DNA of 64,000 nt from Cryptomeria japonica (lineage: Eukaryota; Streptophyta; Pinopsida; Cupressales; Cupressaceae), in the NCBI RefSeq assembly GCF_030272615.1, contig NW_026729172.1, positions 95,923 to 159,922 of the forward strand, read 5' to 3'. The position numbers were made by a program, and so were the translations under genes. Positions 1-12,129 of this stretch are shown here, in pieces (within the stretch, counting starts at the first letter, position 1; the number at the start of each line of letters is the position of its first letter). The notes under the pieces were generated by a model. That model made no database searches. It saw only the letters and a program-made list of their open reading frames with translations, and was not told the DNA's origin.

Positions 1-165
1 TTTAAGTCTTGCACGGTGGAGAACATTGTAAGTCGTCTGCCGCTTGGAATTTTGACATGGACAACCATGAATTTGGAGTTATTTCTACAGCTTTTGCTTT
101 GCGTGATTAACGCTATTTGACGATACACCACTTTCATTTTCACATTAGGTAGAACAAGTTGATCA
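1..165. repeat. Dispersed repeat family D, copy A (partial)
   Basis: This sequence has two diverged relatives in the window, near 16740-16965 and 61190-61930, all in the same orientation. Shared landmarks are a GGTGGAGAACATT segment, a TTTTGACNTGGACAACCAT segment, and a CGATACACCA segment followed by a CACATTAG segment. The copy begins outside the window. Its type (LTR piece, old DNA transposon or other) cannot be told; no coding sequence is seen in it. Confidence 0.6.
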
Positions 166-1885
166 AAGTGGTACTATTCAATAAGTTGAGGGAGAACAAG
201 CGGAAGGCCGTCAATTTGATCAAAGTTGAAAGCGGTAAGGGTAAAGATGCATGAGTCTTCATATATGCCAATGGTGTCATCAAGGTCATCTCTGGTACTC
301 TCCTCATTAGTTTCAATTGTGGAGATAGTTTAAACAACACTACTAGAAGGATATCGTATTGGGAGTTATCACCTTTCGTGGTTTAGACCTTTAGCCTTGA
401 GACCTAGAGGGTTTGAGGTCCTAAAAATTTTTATCAGTGCCTTGCCACCAACATACTTATCTTGGGGTGTTGAATAATTTTGATTTGTTCTTGGCATGAC
501 TGATGCTTGTCTAACTCGAAAATTTTCTTCAAAAGTAGGATCTCTCGACTCTTTGAAAGTTTTCTCAAGATCATAGTCACTAGATGACATATCTGAGCCC
601 CATTCCCATTCATTGGAAACTTTTGATGGACAATATGTTTCAAGTATAGTATCAAATTAGTGTCCAAATAGAGGGAGCACGCAATCTCAACTTAGGTTCT
701 ATCCTAGTCCTTTGTCCCTTTGTTTCTTGGGTACTTATTAAGGTTGGATAGTTTCCACAATTCCTTGATTTCGCAAGCCAAGAAGACCTTTACCATCATA
801 TCCCATTTTTTGTAGGAATTTGAAGTCATTTCCATAATTTTCAAGAGGTATCTTACTATTCTCTTGATTTGGTTGTTCCTTTGGGTCCTTAAATAGAATT
901 TTAAAAAGTTTTTCATCTTCCATTTCTCCATGTCTAGTAAAAATTGTGGGATCCCATTTAAAAGTAACAATTGTCATAGATTTTGATGATTGTGGTCTTC
1001 CATAAGTCTTAGGGGATTCCATAATTTGTCTAAGATACATGGATTGTTGTAAGCTATATTCTACCATTCCTTTGTATGTTCAACCTTAGCCTTGATATCA
1101 GGTTTCTTGGAAGTAGAAGCTTTTAATGATGTAGGATTGATATAAGATGAAGATGAACTGGCTTCTTGATTTATAGGCATTGTAACTTTGGGCTTAGGAT
1201 GAATGTTTTTGCAATAGAGATATGGATTTGCATCAACAAGAATGATAACTTCTATGTCGTTGTGCGGGAATTTGATACATTGATGGTACATAGAAGGAAT
1301 TACTCACATAGCTCATGGATCCAAGGATGATCCAAGAGAATGCTATAGGTGCTCGATCAAGGTCTAAAACTTGGCAAACCACATCTTTTACCATTGGACC
1401 AACTGTGATTGTTAAGGTAACTGTTCCTTTGGACATGAGCTTGCACTTTTCATCATCACAAGATTTGATTATCTTTTTCTTTGAATCTATAGCCTCTTTA
1501 GAGAATCCTAATGCTAGAATTACTTTCATGGTACAAATTTTTAGACCTACTCCTCCATCTATAAGGACTCTCTTCATTCGATGATTATGAAAAAAAGTTT
1601 CAATATGGAGGGTGAATTGTGAAGTTGTTGAGGATATGAATCATCTTGTTCGATAAAGGTAAGGTGATGGGGTGAAGATAAGTGTCCCACCATGGCTTGA
1701 AACTAATCCACATTTAGGTCGGTAGGTACAAAAGTTTCTTGTAATGTTTTATCTAGGATAGCCTTATTTGAAGGGGATATACATAAAAGATCAAGAATGG
1801 ATATATGGGTTGGTACCTTTCCAATTTTCTCAATAAAATTATACTGATTAGAGGATGAAGCAAGTTTTGGCATAGTACCTCATAG
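150..1885 (-). pseudogene. Ty3/Gypsy protease plus G-patch fragment
   Basis: Read on the minus strand, this aligns segment by segment with the Gypsy element at 36.6-38.5 kb. First comes the end of Gag (ILDLLCISPSNKAILDK against ISILELLKLSPIHKEI), then a retroviral-type aspartic protease region with RVLIDGGVGL, in which the usual DSGA is IDGG. A frameshift lies near 1280. Next is a G-patch-like segment (IPLENYGNDFKFLQKMGY) near 740-860, then an acidic linker (SNEWEW; LVLPQLIE). A stop interrupts the start of the Gag tail. The polyprotein would process and package a retroelement genome. Upstream Gag and downstream RT are missing, so this is an isolated internal fragment ending in repeat copy A. 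The family call is firm; exact ends are by eye. Confidence 0.8.
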
Positions 1886-2945
1886 AGTGACCTTACCCTA
1901 ACAGGTTGTTACTGATGCACGCTAGAAAGGATGCACAAGACACAAGTTCAAATGTTAGCAATGTTAGTGACAATTAGAAATGAAAGACAAATGAACCTAT
2001 GATCCTAAGCATTCATATTGTTGGTAAACAGATTTGTCCCTTTCCTAAAATCTTAATAATTATCTTCCTTAAGCAAAAATATAACTTTGTTTCACCCTTT
2101 ATAAAGGAAACAAACTACCATTGTAGTTGGATGAATTGATTAAAATTCAACCTCTGCATTAGAGGGCAACTCCTTGTATGATTTGCAATGAATTTATTAT
2201 ATAAATGAAATGCTAATACTTTTTACCAGAAAGCATTGAAAGGCTTCAACATTCATCCATCAACACAAATAAATGCCTCCAAACTAAGAGCAAAGAATTT
2301 TTTTTAAAGAATTTAATGAGAGCTCACAGACTCTGATTCATAAACATGCTCACTGTATAAATTCAAAGCATAGTAGAAGCTCAACAATACTAAAGGCTAA
2401 TCGATACTCTCTTGTGCCTCACAAGGCAAGAAGGATCAAGCAAATCAATATGTATGAGTCTTCTAATAACTAATGATAACCATGAATTGAGAAAAACACA
2501 GAGATCACTGATCTTAGAATGATATCATGCTTATAGCAATTTTCTCAAGAAAGATTACTAATCTTCAAACACACAGATTCAAAGACTACATAACATAGCA
2601 CTTTATTGATAATCAGCCATTCTGTTTTCAGACAATTCATAGAAAAACCAAAATATTATTTGATGCACAAAAAGTCACAGTTTTTCAGAACCATTACAAA
2701 GACAAGCTTTTCAGCTTAAGTAGCCTCCAGGCTCATAGTTTTTACATTAAAAAATTACACTTTACTTTAACCAAAGTTAAAGAAACCGTTTACTATAATA
2801 GAAAAGAAAACTAAATCAATAGCCACTGTGAGACTGACACCTCATTTTTAGATTAACTATGCTTCCACTATGGCAGAAGAGGTTATGGATATGTCCTCCT
2901 TTGCCGCAGAGCCACATCATTCCAAGTGTGCCGCTGAGAAGTTCA
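1886..2945. other. No gene recognised
   Basis: AT-rich non-coding stretch between the protease fragment and the long decayed ORF. On the minus strand a purine-rich GGCAAAGGAGGACA (near 2900) follows the ORF and could be a polypurine tract ahead of a 3' LTR. I could not find a matching LTR partner, so this stays a guess. Confidence 0.4.
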
Positions 2946-5900
2946 AGATGACCTGAAAATAAGGAAGACCAATGTGCTAAATTCTTTGCTTCCACACCTC
3001 CTTATGCATGTTCACTTGTGCCACTTTTTCCTTGTGTACCTCCAAATGATCCGAGAAGACTATGAACATCAATTCGATTCTAGCCACCTTTTAGAAGTCA
3101 TCCATGGTCAAAGATTTTGTTGTTTGAATGAATTGAATTCTTTCCTGAAAAATCTTGGTCATATCCACAGCTACCTCAATTGTCTTGGCATCGTCTTTCA
3201 TAAGCTAGATGTCAATGCACTTGAGATCCTTCTGGATTGTATCAATCAATTTTGTCAATCCTCTGAGCAATTTGGTGGACTCTTCATGACCTTGTTTGAT
3301 GATTGAGTTGCACCATTCCACATTCTTCCTTGATACATACAATACATTATCATCGAAATTTTCTACTGGTTTTTCGGCCAGGAACTTCATCACCCCATAT
3401 TTTTGTTTATCATTCATTTGCGCAGGGACCACCACCCATTTGATCCTTTCTTTCTCCCAAGCCACCGTCTCTAGCTCTAATTCTTTGCTCATAGTTTTGG
3501 CATCTTTATAGACTTTCACCAGATTAACTATATAATCTGATCCCTGTTGCATTATAAGATCCAACCATTTATTGAACATTTCTGTAACTACTCTATTCCT
3601 TTGAACCTGGTCCAACATCTTCTGGTTAGCCGAGGATTTGGGATCAAATGATACCAGTATCTATGACAAAGGTTGGGGGTTTGGATTATGGATGGCATTG
3701 ATATACTCAGTCGTCTGAGTAACAACTTGCTTCAATTCCGTTTTTTCTTTTTCATCCTTCCACATTCTTGAAATTATCCTTTTTGTGGATGATTCCAAAT
3801 GCTTAACATCCACAACACGTGAAGCAACTCCCAAATCTATCTTTTCAACTGTAAAATCCTCCTGAGTAGATTTATCTACATCTTTCCCTAGAATTGGTTG
3901 GGCTATCTCGGCCATCCAATGACCTGTTGCTTCATCTACTTCAAGCATTGTCCGCATCTTGAGTTTCTTCGGCTTTGACAGCTTTCCCAAACATCTACTA
4001 ACCATGTCCTCCATAGGGATTGTAATCAGCACTACACTCCGTTTCTTTCCAACAACAACTTCCAACCATTGTGGTGCGTTTGCAGGCTCTTTAGGTGGAG
4101 GAGTTGTTTGTATATCGAGTGAAGTGACAATAATCAAGGTGTTCATGGGGTTTTGTCAGATTTCCTCTTCCTTGCTCGTGTCCATTTCCAAATCTCATGT
4201 TCATCCAAATCCTGTGGATCCATTGTTTCCTCTATCTCTTCACTAGGGTCTAGGTCAACAACAACCTATTTCAAAATGGGCTCCCTACTCTTCTTCTTAC
4301 TCTTAGACCGAGTTACCCGAGCAACTGTGAGACCTCATGGTGACTTCTTTGATCTCCTAGGTTGGATTTTCTCAACAATAGGTCTTGAAACACCTGCAAC
4401 ATTAACAATTTCATTAGTGGAAGAAATGGGAGATTGAGTCACAATGTGTGAATCAATTCTTAGTTCACGCGAGGACAAGTGAAATCCCTCCTTAAACTTT
4501 TGATTTCTCAACCATCTTTCTATTCTTCTCACAACATTCTTAGTTCACAATGTGTGAATCAATTCTTAGTTCACGCGAGGACAAGTGAAATCCCTCCTTA
4601 AACTTTTGATTTCTCAACCATCTTTTGAATACTGCCATCCTCCTTTTTATTCCAATCAATTTTTGGAATTGGTTTTCCTTAAACCTCTGTGTCGAACTCA
4701 GGATCTAGGACATCTTCCCCTATATCTTCTGATACTCCAGATATATTAATCGAAAGCTTCATGGTAATTTTTTGTTGCAAAGTGAAACTTGACCACAATC
4801 TTTTCCTTACCTCATATTCATCATTGCAATTCTCCTAGTAATCCTCCAATTGAGGCTCATGGAAAAAATGGTTATCTACATTTAGGTTTTCATTGGCATA
4901 ACCTCTACTGTCAAACTTTTGCCTTGCCACATATGGCTACATGTTCATCCTCTTGAATTCTAATTCTAGGTTCAGGGCGTTAGATACAGATTTACAACTA
5001 TAGTATCCGAGTTCAACAAGGAATACAATTCCAAACTCGCCCTTTGTTCCCAATCTTTTATCAATGTAAGCTAGCTGCTTGCTCACCTCTATAAGTACAT
5101 AGTTGTTGAAGGCATACCTAGATAGCTTGAATGGTTGACCCTCAAAACCACCTACCCGTAGGTAAGTAAACCTAGGAAATTGAATAAAGGAACTACCATA
5201 TATGCTTATGAACTCCATTGCTTCAATAGACATTCTCCTGTTCACATCCCCCTGGAGCTCAAAAGAAAGTTTTCCCAGGAAGACCCCATTCCATCTGTCA
5301 ATTTGCTCGACATGTCTCTGCTGCTATAATAAGGGATAATAATTATACACCCTCATCCCATCTACCCAAGGTTCATTAGGAAAACTGGGTCAATCCCTTA
5401 TACAAGCTAGTATGTAGAAAAGATAAGAAGACATATAAAAACCTGACATTCCCACAAAGTTACTCAATCCTTCATGAAGTCTTTCTACAATTACCTGAGA
5501 CCAATCGAGATACCTGTCACCGGATAACACCACCTGGATGAAAAAGTACATCCAATCCTCCCAGTAGAAAGAATGTGAGTTTCCCTTCACCCTGTTCAGA
5601 AGTATCACAATATCCCGCACTTTTGTGATGAAATTCTCTCTAGTCAAGGGCTTTGGCAGCCATGACCCTCCTTTCTGAACTTTTAGGAGCCAATTCCTAG
5701 CAATTACACTCATGTACTTACTCTTCTTTTTTGAGAAATAGGCGTACGAGTTCCCAATTGTCAAGTCTTCGTATTCATCCTTGTGCGCAATTCCCATTGC
5801 CGCCATTATTGTTTCTCTGTTGATATTGACTAGAAGCTCACCATTACTAGTTCTGATGCATCTGTTCTCTATGTCATACCTATTCATGCAAGCCATCACC

Positions 5901-6290
5901 AAATCCGGACATGGTGCGACAAGGGGAAATGCAGCGACTTCAACAAGACCGCTTTTCACTATTTTCTCCATCATTGAACCGGTTTGAGGGTTCTTGCCTC
6001 TTTCAAAGAAATCCCCTAAATCAACATGAACCAAGGAAGTATCTTTTAGCTCTAATAATATGCTCACTAGACACGAGGTCCGACCAAGCTTCAACAATAT
6101 TGGCCTCATACTGCCTATCTATACTTCTAACCAAGAAATTCTAAAACAAGGCAAAATTCTACTCCAACAATTTAGAGATTTTCTTCCTATACTGATAAAT
6201 CTTTAGAACTTAAAGAAACATAGCTTAGGAAGAGTCATCTGAACTTACCCGTTACCACCATGAAAACTGGAAACTTCCTTAGGAAATCAG
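2946..6290 (-). pseudogene. Long decayed ORF of unknown function, about 1000 codons
   Basis: One minus-strand reading frame can be followed from about 6109 to about 2946. It is interrupted by only a handful of stops; the 5390-6109 and 4937-5245 segments are in the same frame. The N-terminal half is globular with a Trp/Tyr-rich stretch (FYWEDWMYFF) and a segment GGSWLPKPLTRENF. The middle has PRFTYLRVGGFEG. The C-terminal half is charged and Lys/Glu-rich with likely coiled coil (about 3205-4146). Stops at 5390 (TGA) and about 45 bases further on (TAG) are one C-to-T step from CGA and CAG. A GTAAGT donor-like site at about 6250 and a frame change near 6040 suggest an intron or frameshift at the 5' end. 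I do not recognise the family. It could be an extra ORF of an LTR element (Gag or envelope position) or a host gene captured in repeats. No function is proposed. Confidence 0.65.
4440..4625 (-). repeat. Tandem duplication, period 106 bp, inside the decayed ORF
   Basis: About 80 bases starting at 4440 are repeated without visible mismatch starting at 4546. Because the copies look identical, the duplication is younger than most of the decay around it. It inserts extra sequence that is not a multiple of three and so shifts the frame of the long ORF. Confidence 0.85.
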
Positions 6291-6299
6291 AGCCGGTTT

Positions 6300-6322
6300 T
6301 ACCTTCGGCGCCCCCAATTTGC
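6300..6322 (-). other. Possible primer-binding site
   Basis: On the minus strand a TTGGGGGCGCCGAAGG segment lies just upstream of the long ORF. It resembles the TTGGCGCC-type primer sites that follow the 5' LTR of some plant Gypsy elements. If right, the long ORF sits in Gag position of its own element and an LTR would lie at about 6325-7139 (candidate start TGTTATCCCC on minus). No second LTR was found. Confidence 0.3.
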
Positions 6323-6624
6323 TCAAGTATGACAGTTGCAACCCTTACAAACTATGGAAATAAATTCATACATTCCTTTTGATTAGATTAGAAAATATCT
6401 ATAAAGCCACACACGCTTCATAATGATTTACTCATGCGTGTGAAGTAATAGTGAAATGACTAAAATATGACACCTTATTAATTATCTATCACCTCCGCAC
6501 AAGTAGTTGGTGCACTCATGATTACTTTCCATATTTAGAATTTTAAAACTGCTGAATGTTGGGAATATTCCTTCTTGTTGCTCCAATTTCATTATCATCA
6601 AAAGCCTTAGAGTTAGTTTTGAAA

Positions 6625-7045
6625 TGAACTCATGAACCTTGAACCATTTGACAAAAAGTTCAGCGGTTCAAGTTCATTTAGGAAGTACAACAATGAATGA
6701 GCCGCATACAACAATACTGAGAACGAGCATCAACAATGATTATTAAGCAGAAGCCTTGAACCATTTGAACCGCTTGAGATTTGGTTCAAAGTTCAAGGTT
6801 GGAAACTTAACTTAAAACATATAGACATCGCTCGTTATACAACAATACATTGCCGCGACTTACAAAAGACATTTTGAACCTTGAACCAATTAAGGTTCAC
6901 GGGTTCAAAGCTCAAGACATAAAACAAAAGTGTGCTTGCTCTCACGAAGAAAAAGACCACAAATGATTTTTTTTCCTAAAATGCGCTTTGAACTTTGAAC
7001 CTATTGAACTTTTAAGAAAGAGTTCAATGGTTCAAGTACGAAGGA
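6625..7045. repeat. Array of TTGAACC/GGTTCAA hairpin units, period about 117 bp
   Basis: Four blocks centred near 6655, 6775, 6893 and 7013 each combine TTGAACC and GGTTCAA arms in inverted orientation, able to form a short hairpin. They are separated by about 70 bases of less conserved AT-rich sequence. The array lies between the integrase fragment and the unknown ORF. It may be the internal subrepeat region of an LTR. Confidence 0.7.
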
Positions 7046-7288
7046 GAACAAAAGACCCGACGAGAATAAAGGCACAATAAGACAACCCGCAAGTATGAAC
7101 ATTCAAAAGGGAAAATTGCAGGGGGGATAACATTGGCTCTGACTGGGGACTAGGACTGTGAAGGAACTAGAAATGAACTCCAAAATCTCTGGTTTCGCAA
7201 GCAGACTTTATTTAAAGACCCAAACAGAAAAGACACATAACTACCAAACAACCAGAACACTATATACAAAACCATGAGGGACACTCGT

Positions 7289-8110
7289 TTACAATTGATA
7301 TAACTTCAAATCCTGACCATTATATGTCAGAGGAAGAGCAATACCATCCTGATATGCAAGTTTAAATGAATTTGGTCCTTTTACCTCATGAATCAAGAAT
7401 GGTCCTTTCCAGAGCGATTCAAACTTTGCATGTGCCCCTTTGGGTTCCCTTCTTCTTTCCTAGAGTAGTACTTGATCACCTAGCATGAATTTTCATGGCT
7501 TGGCCCGCTTGTCAAATATCCTCTTCACCCTCATCTGGTGCTCTGTTACCCGATCCACTAATTTATCCCTTTCTTCATCAATTCTCATCAAATGCATAAT
7601 CCGCTTTTCAAAAGAATTCTGAAAATAAGCGTCTTCAATGACAGTTTGTAACTTAGTAGTTGCCAGTTCCAAAGGAAGTGCTACCTGAGTGCCTACACCA
7701 TAGACCAGTTCAAATGGTGACATCCCGATAGCCCGCTTTGGCGATGTATGATCAACCCAAAGGGATTCATACAACTTTTTATGCCAATCCTTGAAGTTTT
7801 CACTCACTAATTTTTTTCATGATATTTATGAGGTTTTTATTACTTGATTCAGCTTGACCATTTCCCTGAGGATAATAATTAGAGTGAGCAAGAGAGATTC
7901 CGTGATCATAGAAAAATAAAGAAATCTCGACAGAAGAGAAATTAGTAGCATTGTTAGCCACAATTTTTAGCGGGACCCCAAATCGAACCAGGACGTTCTC
8001 TTTCAAAAAGTTACAAACAACCTACTAAGGATGTCTTTCATACCGGAATGGCCTCAACCCATTTAGTAAAACAGTCTGTAGTTGTCATTATATGTGTATG
8101 TCCTGCACTA
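7289..8110 (-). pseudogene. Ty3/Gypsy integrase fragment
   Basis: On the minus strand the integrase core is visible (DCFTKWVEAIPV, RFGVPLKIVANNATNF, YYPQGNGQAESSNK with the catalytic Glu). The C-terminal half follows (WHKKLYESLWVDHTSPKRAIG; LVYGVGTQVALPLELA), then a GPY/F-type end (ESLWKGPFLIHEV) finishing at LKLYQL and a stop. One catalytic Asp lies in ANNATNF, where the family has a DNGTNF-like motif, so it appears lost. Frame changes near 7490 and 7800 and a stop after VEAIPV mark it as dead. Integrase would insert element cDNA into the genome. It directly abuts Gag at about 8110, so the protease, RT and RNase H that normally lie between have been deleted. Confidence 0.85.
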
Positions 8111-9330
8111 GAAGTAGGTGGTATATAAAGTTGTCATTGAGACCTCATACTTAGTTTTTTAGGAGAAGTGTTGAATGAAATTCTTAGCCAAGTCACCCCA
8201 AGAACTAATCCCAGGAGGTAATCGTGAAAATCACTCCATAGCTTGTCCCCCTAGACTATGAGGGAAGAGGTGAATTAGGTAGGAATCTTCATGAGAAACC
8301 TATATACAAGCACTGAATAATTCTCTAATATGTTTCTTAGGATCACCCTTTCCCTTGTACTTGTTAAATTTAGGCACATCAAAATTAGAGGGAAAGGGTG
8401 GTATGGGTATATTCCTATTAAAGGGATAAGGAAAAATATTTTGAAGCATGTAGTTCTTAAGAAGAGTATGCATACTATCCATTTATTGTTGTAATTCCTT
8501 CACTTGTTGTTGCAAATATCATTAGGCGGTGTAATGAAGGTGTTGTAATGACTAGCGAGAGGAGGTACATAACTAGGATATTGGGTACTGGGTGGAGGAA
8601 TGCAACTATATGGGTCTTTTGGAGGTGATGGAGGAGGAATGAAATTTTTATATTAACCACCTAGAATATGACCTTGGTATTGATTAAAGAACCTTGAATG
8701 AGTGTGAGAATCATGAATGTGATTATGATGGGTATTAGAAACATGACCTTGGTTTTGATCATCAAATAAAACATCAGGTTGTCTAGTGGGACCATGACCA
8801 TGACCTTATTTGGTATCTTGACATTAACCTTGGATATGACCATGTTGATTCTCCTTTAATGAAACATGAGGTTGTTTAGTGAAAGTACGAACACAAACCT
8901 GACCTTGGTTTGTATCATGATGTCGATCTTAGTGTTGGTCATTAATACGTGTATTGGTAGTTCTTCAACTATGAAGGTCACTAGTATGATATTGCTCATG
9001 AGTTCATCAAATACGCATTTGGATATGGATGTCTAGTTTTTTGGAAAAGGCATGAAGGTGATTCAAACACTTGGGTATCTCTACGTCTATTTTAACTAGC
9101 ATCAACACTATCTTGGTTGACCTCCAAAAGTCGAGACACATCAAAATCAGGAGGTAACTTGACACCATCTTGAGAAATCATTAAGAAATACAATTGTGGA
9201 TCCTTGCGTAAGATTGTCTCAAGCAACTTGTTGAATTTTGAGTTGGACTCATCATCTGAATCTTGCTCACTACTATAGATTTTGAAATTCCTAGTGTTGT
9301 AAAACTCTTATTCATCATAAGCATAAGTAT
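8111..9330 (-). pseudogene. Ty3/Gypsy Gag fragment
   Basis: Minus-strand Gag related to that of the element at 34.8-36.9 kb. In order it shows an N-terminal segment (KDPQLYFLMISQDGVKLPPDF against KYFLMLAKSSATLPQDF), a low-complexity His/Asn/Pro region (8500-8900), then the capsid core (FPSNFDVPKFNKYKGKGDPKKHIREL; QAMEWFSRLPPGISSWGDL) ending near YEVSMTTL. Several frame changes are needed to read it through. Gag forms the particle that packages retroelement RNA. It is the upstream partner of the integrase fragment on the same strand, separated from it by an internal deletion rather than by an insertion. Confidence 0.8.
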
Positions 9331-10521
9331 CCATGTCTTGAGATCTTTAAGCTTCCTAGGATTCTCTTTTGAGTCTTTGGGCACTAGTTTCAATCATATA
9401 AGATCCAAGTTTGACTTGAGGGAATGGAAAGATGACCAAGGGGTAATGATGGGGAAAATATATGATAATGACCAAAAGTCAGGAGTTTTCCTTGTAAAGG
9501 TCCTCAAATGAAATTCCAAATGATGATAGAATTAGGATTATGATAGATATCCATGAATCGATAACTCAAGCAAGATATGACTTCTCGTAACATGACAAAT
9601 TCCAAGGTAAGGTATCCTAACTCAAGAGACTATAATGGTGTCCTACTTGAAGATGATAGATCTAAGGAAGAGACCACTTGGTGATATCAAAGTTTGATGC
9701 AAGATAGTGAGGACAAGAATATAACTTTTAACTTATCGCAAGGTTGGTGTTTTGGATGAATGGGGGTTTGAAAGCACTAAAAATGAAAAGGTAGAAATGG
9801 TGACCTGATGGTTGGCTGACTAGGAATCCTAATGAATTAGTTGGGAAACTCTGTCAATCTCTTTAATCAAATACGTAGAAAGATACTAGGGATGTGATGA
9901 TATATGTCACAAATGTGTTTTTAAGATCTAAACACATAATAATAATGTCCAAATATGTATTTTTGCATAAAAATAGACATGACAATAGATATCGAAAACA
10001 CAACAAGATGTGCCACATACGCGACAAGATGTCTCAGAGATGTGATGGAAAGTGCCACAAATGCAACAAGAAGTCTTAGAGACACATTTTTGGGGAAGTT
10101 TTTTCTACCTAATGCTTGTCCAAGTATAAATTTGTTTTTTCAGTATTGAATGTGACCAAATCTAATTCTTTGATGATAATTGTGGCAAGAAAACATTGCA
10201 AAAAAGAAGACATAATGGTTGTTGTGTGATTAATGATAACAAGAGTGTGGCCTACAATCTTCAAAGCCCAAATTTCCATTGATCTTATCACAAAAGAAGA
10301 CACACCAAAAATGGGCTATTCATAAGGTCAATGTCCAATGGTAGAAAAATCAGTCCCACACTTGGAGTCTCCTTAAACTCAAAAGCGCAACAACTTAAGG
10401 GGCACTTCGCAACCTTGTCTTTGTGAGAGACGATAAGCAGGGGCCTCCAAGACATTATAAAATATAAAATAAATAAATAATAAATATTTATTTAATTAAA
10501 GGAGTATTATAGGTGTCTACA
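9331..10521 (-). mobile_element. Probable 5' LTR and leader of the minus-strand Gypsy remnant
   Basis: No coding sequence is seen. Read on the minus strand, the right edge begins TGTAGACACCTATAA at 10521. This resembles the LTR start TGTATACACCTAAAA of the element at 31591, making 10521 a plausible outer LTR edge. Inside, 9995-10085 is an imperfect repeat of CAACAAGATG...GCCACA segments. I could not locate the inner LTR end or a primer site. Confidence 0.4.
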
Positions 10522-10539
10522 ATTTACAATTTGCATGGT

Positions 10540-12072
10540 GTTGTCATTAATGTCACACTTGTGTGTATTAATGACATAGGTAAAGAGGCAGTTGTAGTTG
10601 CTTAGTTGTGTTCTTAGTACAATTGTGGTCATTAACGTTGATCTAATTATTAATTGGTATTGTATAATCTAAAAATGAGAGTTCAAATGTTGTTATGATG
10701 TCTAGTTGTAATATTGAGTGAGTATGTGGTTTTTCTAAAAGGTGGCAATAAAGGAAGTTGAAATACACAAGAAAGAGTATTTAAAGTCCTAATGGGAGAA
10801 TTCTTTGCATTCCTCTGCTTTTGAAGATGATGAATTGCAGTTTTGGATTTAATGCCTATTTTTTGTGGATGTTGCAGTATTATATTTTTAGGTCCTTAGT
10901 CCTTTGAATGTTGAAGTTGATTGTTGTAGTTTGTTAATAGTGAGGTTATTTATTAAGACTAGTCCAAAGAGTGCTCTGTATCACTCTGCAGTGTTAGTTC
11001 AAGTTTTTTGGCTTGGAGGGCATGTTCTTATTGCTCATGGAATGCTATAGTTAAAAATTCAGGTGTTGGTTTTCTCTACAACTAAAGTTATGTTGTTTTA
11101 TTGTTTGGTGCTATCTATTGTATTGGTCTCTAGCCAACTCAGTTGGTTTATCTTATTTGGATCATACTCTTTTGGTTTGGATATTGATTGGAGGTTGAGT
11201 TAACGTGTTGTTATGGGTTTTATTGGGGCATGTGAAGGTACATATTAAGTTATTTGCACTAGAAAATTATTTTGGGATGATTGGCTAGTGTGCTTTATTG
11301 TTTATCTACATGTTACGTTTGATGTTGACTTTGAAGGATGTGTTGGTGTGTGTAGTTTGTTGGAATTAACTTAGGAAGACATGTTGTGATGTATTGCGGT
11401 CCCCTTTATTTCCTAGAGTGGACCACATTTAGTGAAATACTTCATTGTAGTTGACGTTGTGTAATTTATGATTGTCTGTGACCGATGCATTTGAGTGTGT
11501 CGATGAATAAGTTGATCTATATAGATGTGTAAGTGTGTGAATTGAGGTGTGGATTCGCTGAGGGTGATGTAGAAGTACATGTGTTGAAGGAAAAAGTGTG
11601 AATATATCAACTTGTGATGTATTTATGATAAGGAGATCCTACTTAGATTCAATTCATCTTTTCTCAATGTTTGTCAAAAAGTATCGAGTCCTTTTGGTAG
11701 CTTGGTAGATCTATATCTTGCTTTAGGATCATGAATCTCAATAATGTATGTCCACTGTATCTTTCCCTAAGGTTGTGTGCCTTATCCTACAAGTCCAAAT
11801 CAAGAGTAGTGAGCTTCCTTGGCCTTGTGCCTAAAACATTGTATTCAATCCCTTATATTGTGAGTGTGATTATCACTACGGGTTTTCCCACATTGAATTT
11901 CCCATGTAAAATTTTGGTGTTCATGTGTTTAGTGTTTGTTGTTTATTGTTTCATCTTTCATTGATGTTTAGTTGGTTAATGATAATTGAGAAGTATTTAT
12001 TAATAAAGAAATTTAAAAGGACTTTGATAAGAATATTTCACCCCCCTTCTTAGTCTTGTGGTGTGTTAAACA
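10540..12072 (+). mobile_element. Copia-type 5' LTR
   Basis: The right end is clear: a CACCCCCCTTCTTAGTC segment, then GTGTGTTAAACA ending at 12072, followed at once by a primer-binding site and a Copia gag. The CACCCCCTTCT signature also ends the LTR at 56520. The left edge is less sure; TGTTGTCATTAATGTCAC near 10540 is the best TG start. No 3' partner LTR is visible in the window. Confidence 0.6.
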
Positions 12073-12073
12073 A

Positions 12074-12085
12074 TTGGTATTAGAG
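12074..12085 (+). other. Primer-binding site (initiator Met tRNA type)
   Basis: TTGGTATTAGAG two bases after the LTR end, one change from the common TTGGTATCAGAG complementary to initiator methionine tRNA. This fixes the LTR end and element orientation. Confidence 0.7.
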
Positions 12086-12129
12086 AAAGGTTCTTCTAAG
12101 TAAATCTTAACCACTTGAGAATCTTTGAG

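Noticed and set aside
2974-4437. Plus-strand ORFs at 2974-3306, 3959-4246 and 4153-4437
   Set aside because: Antisense shadows of the long minus-strand decayed ORF.
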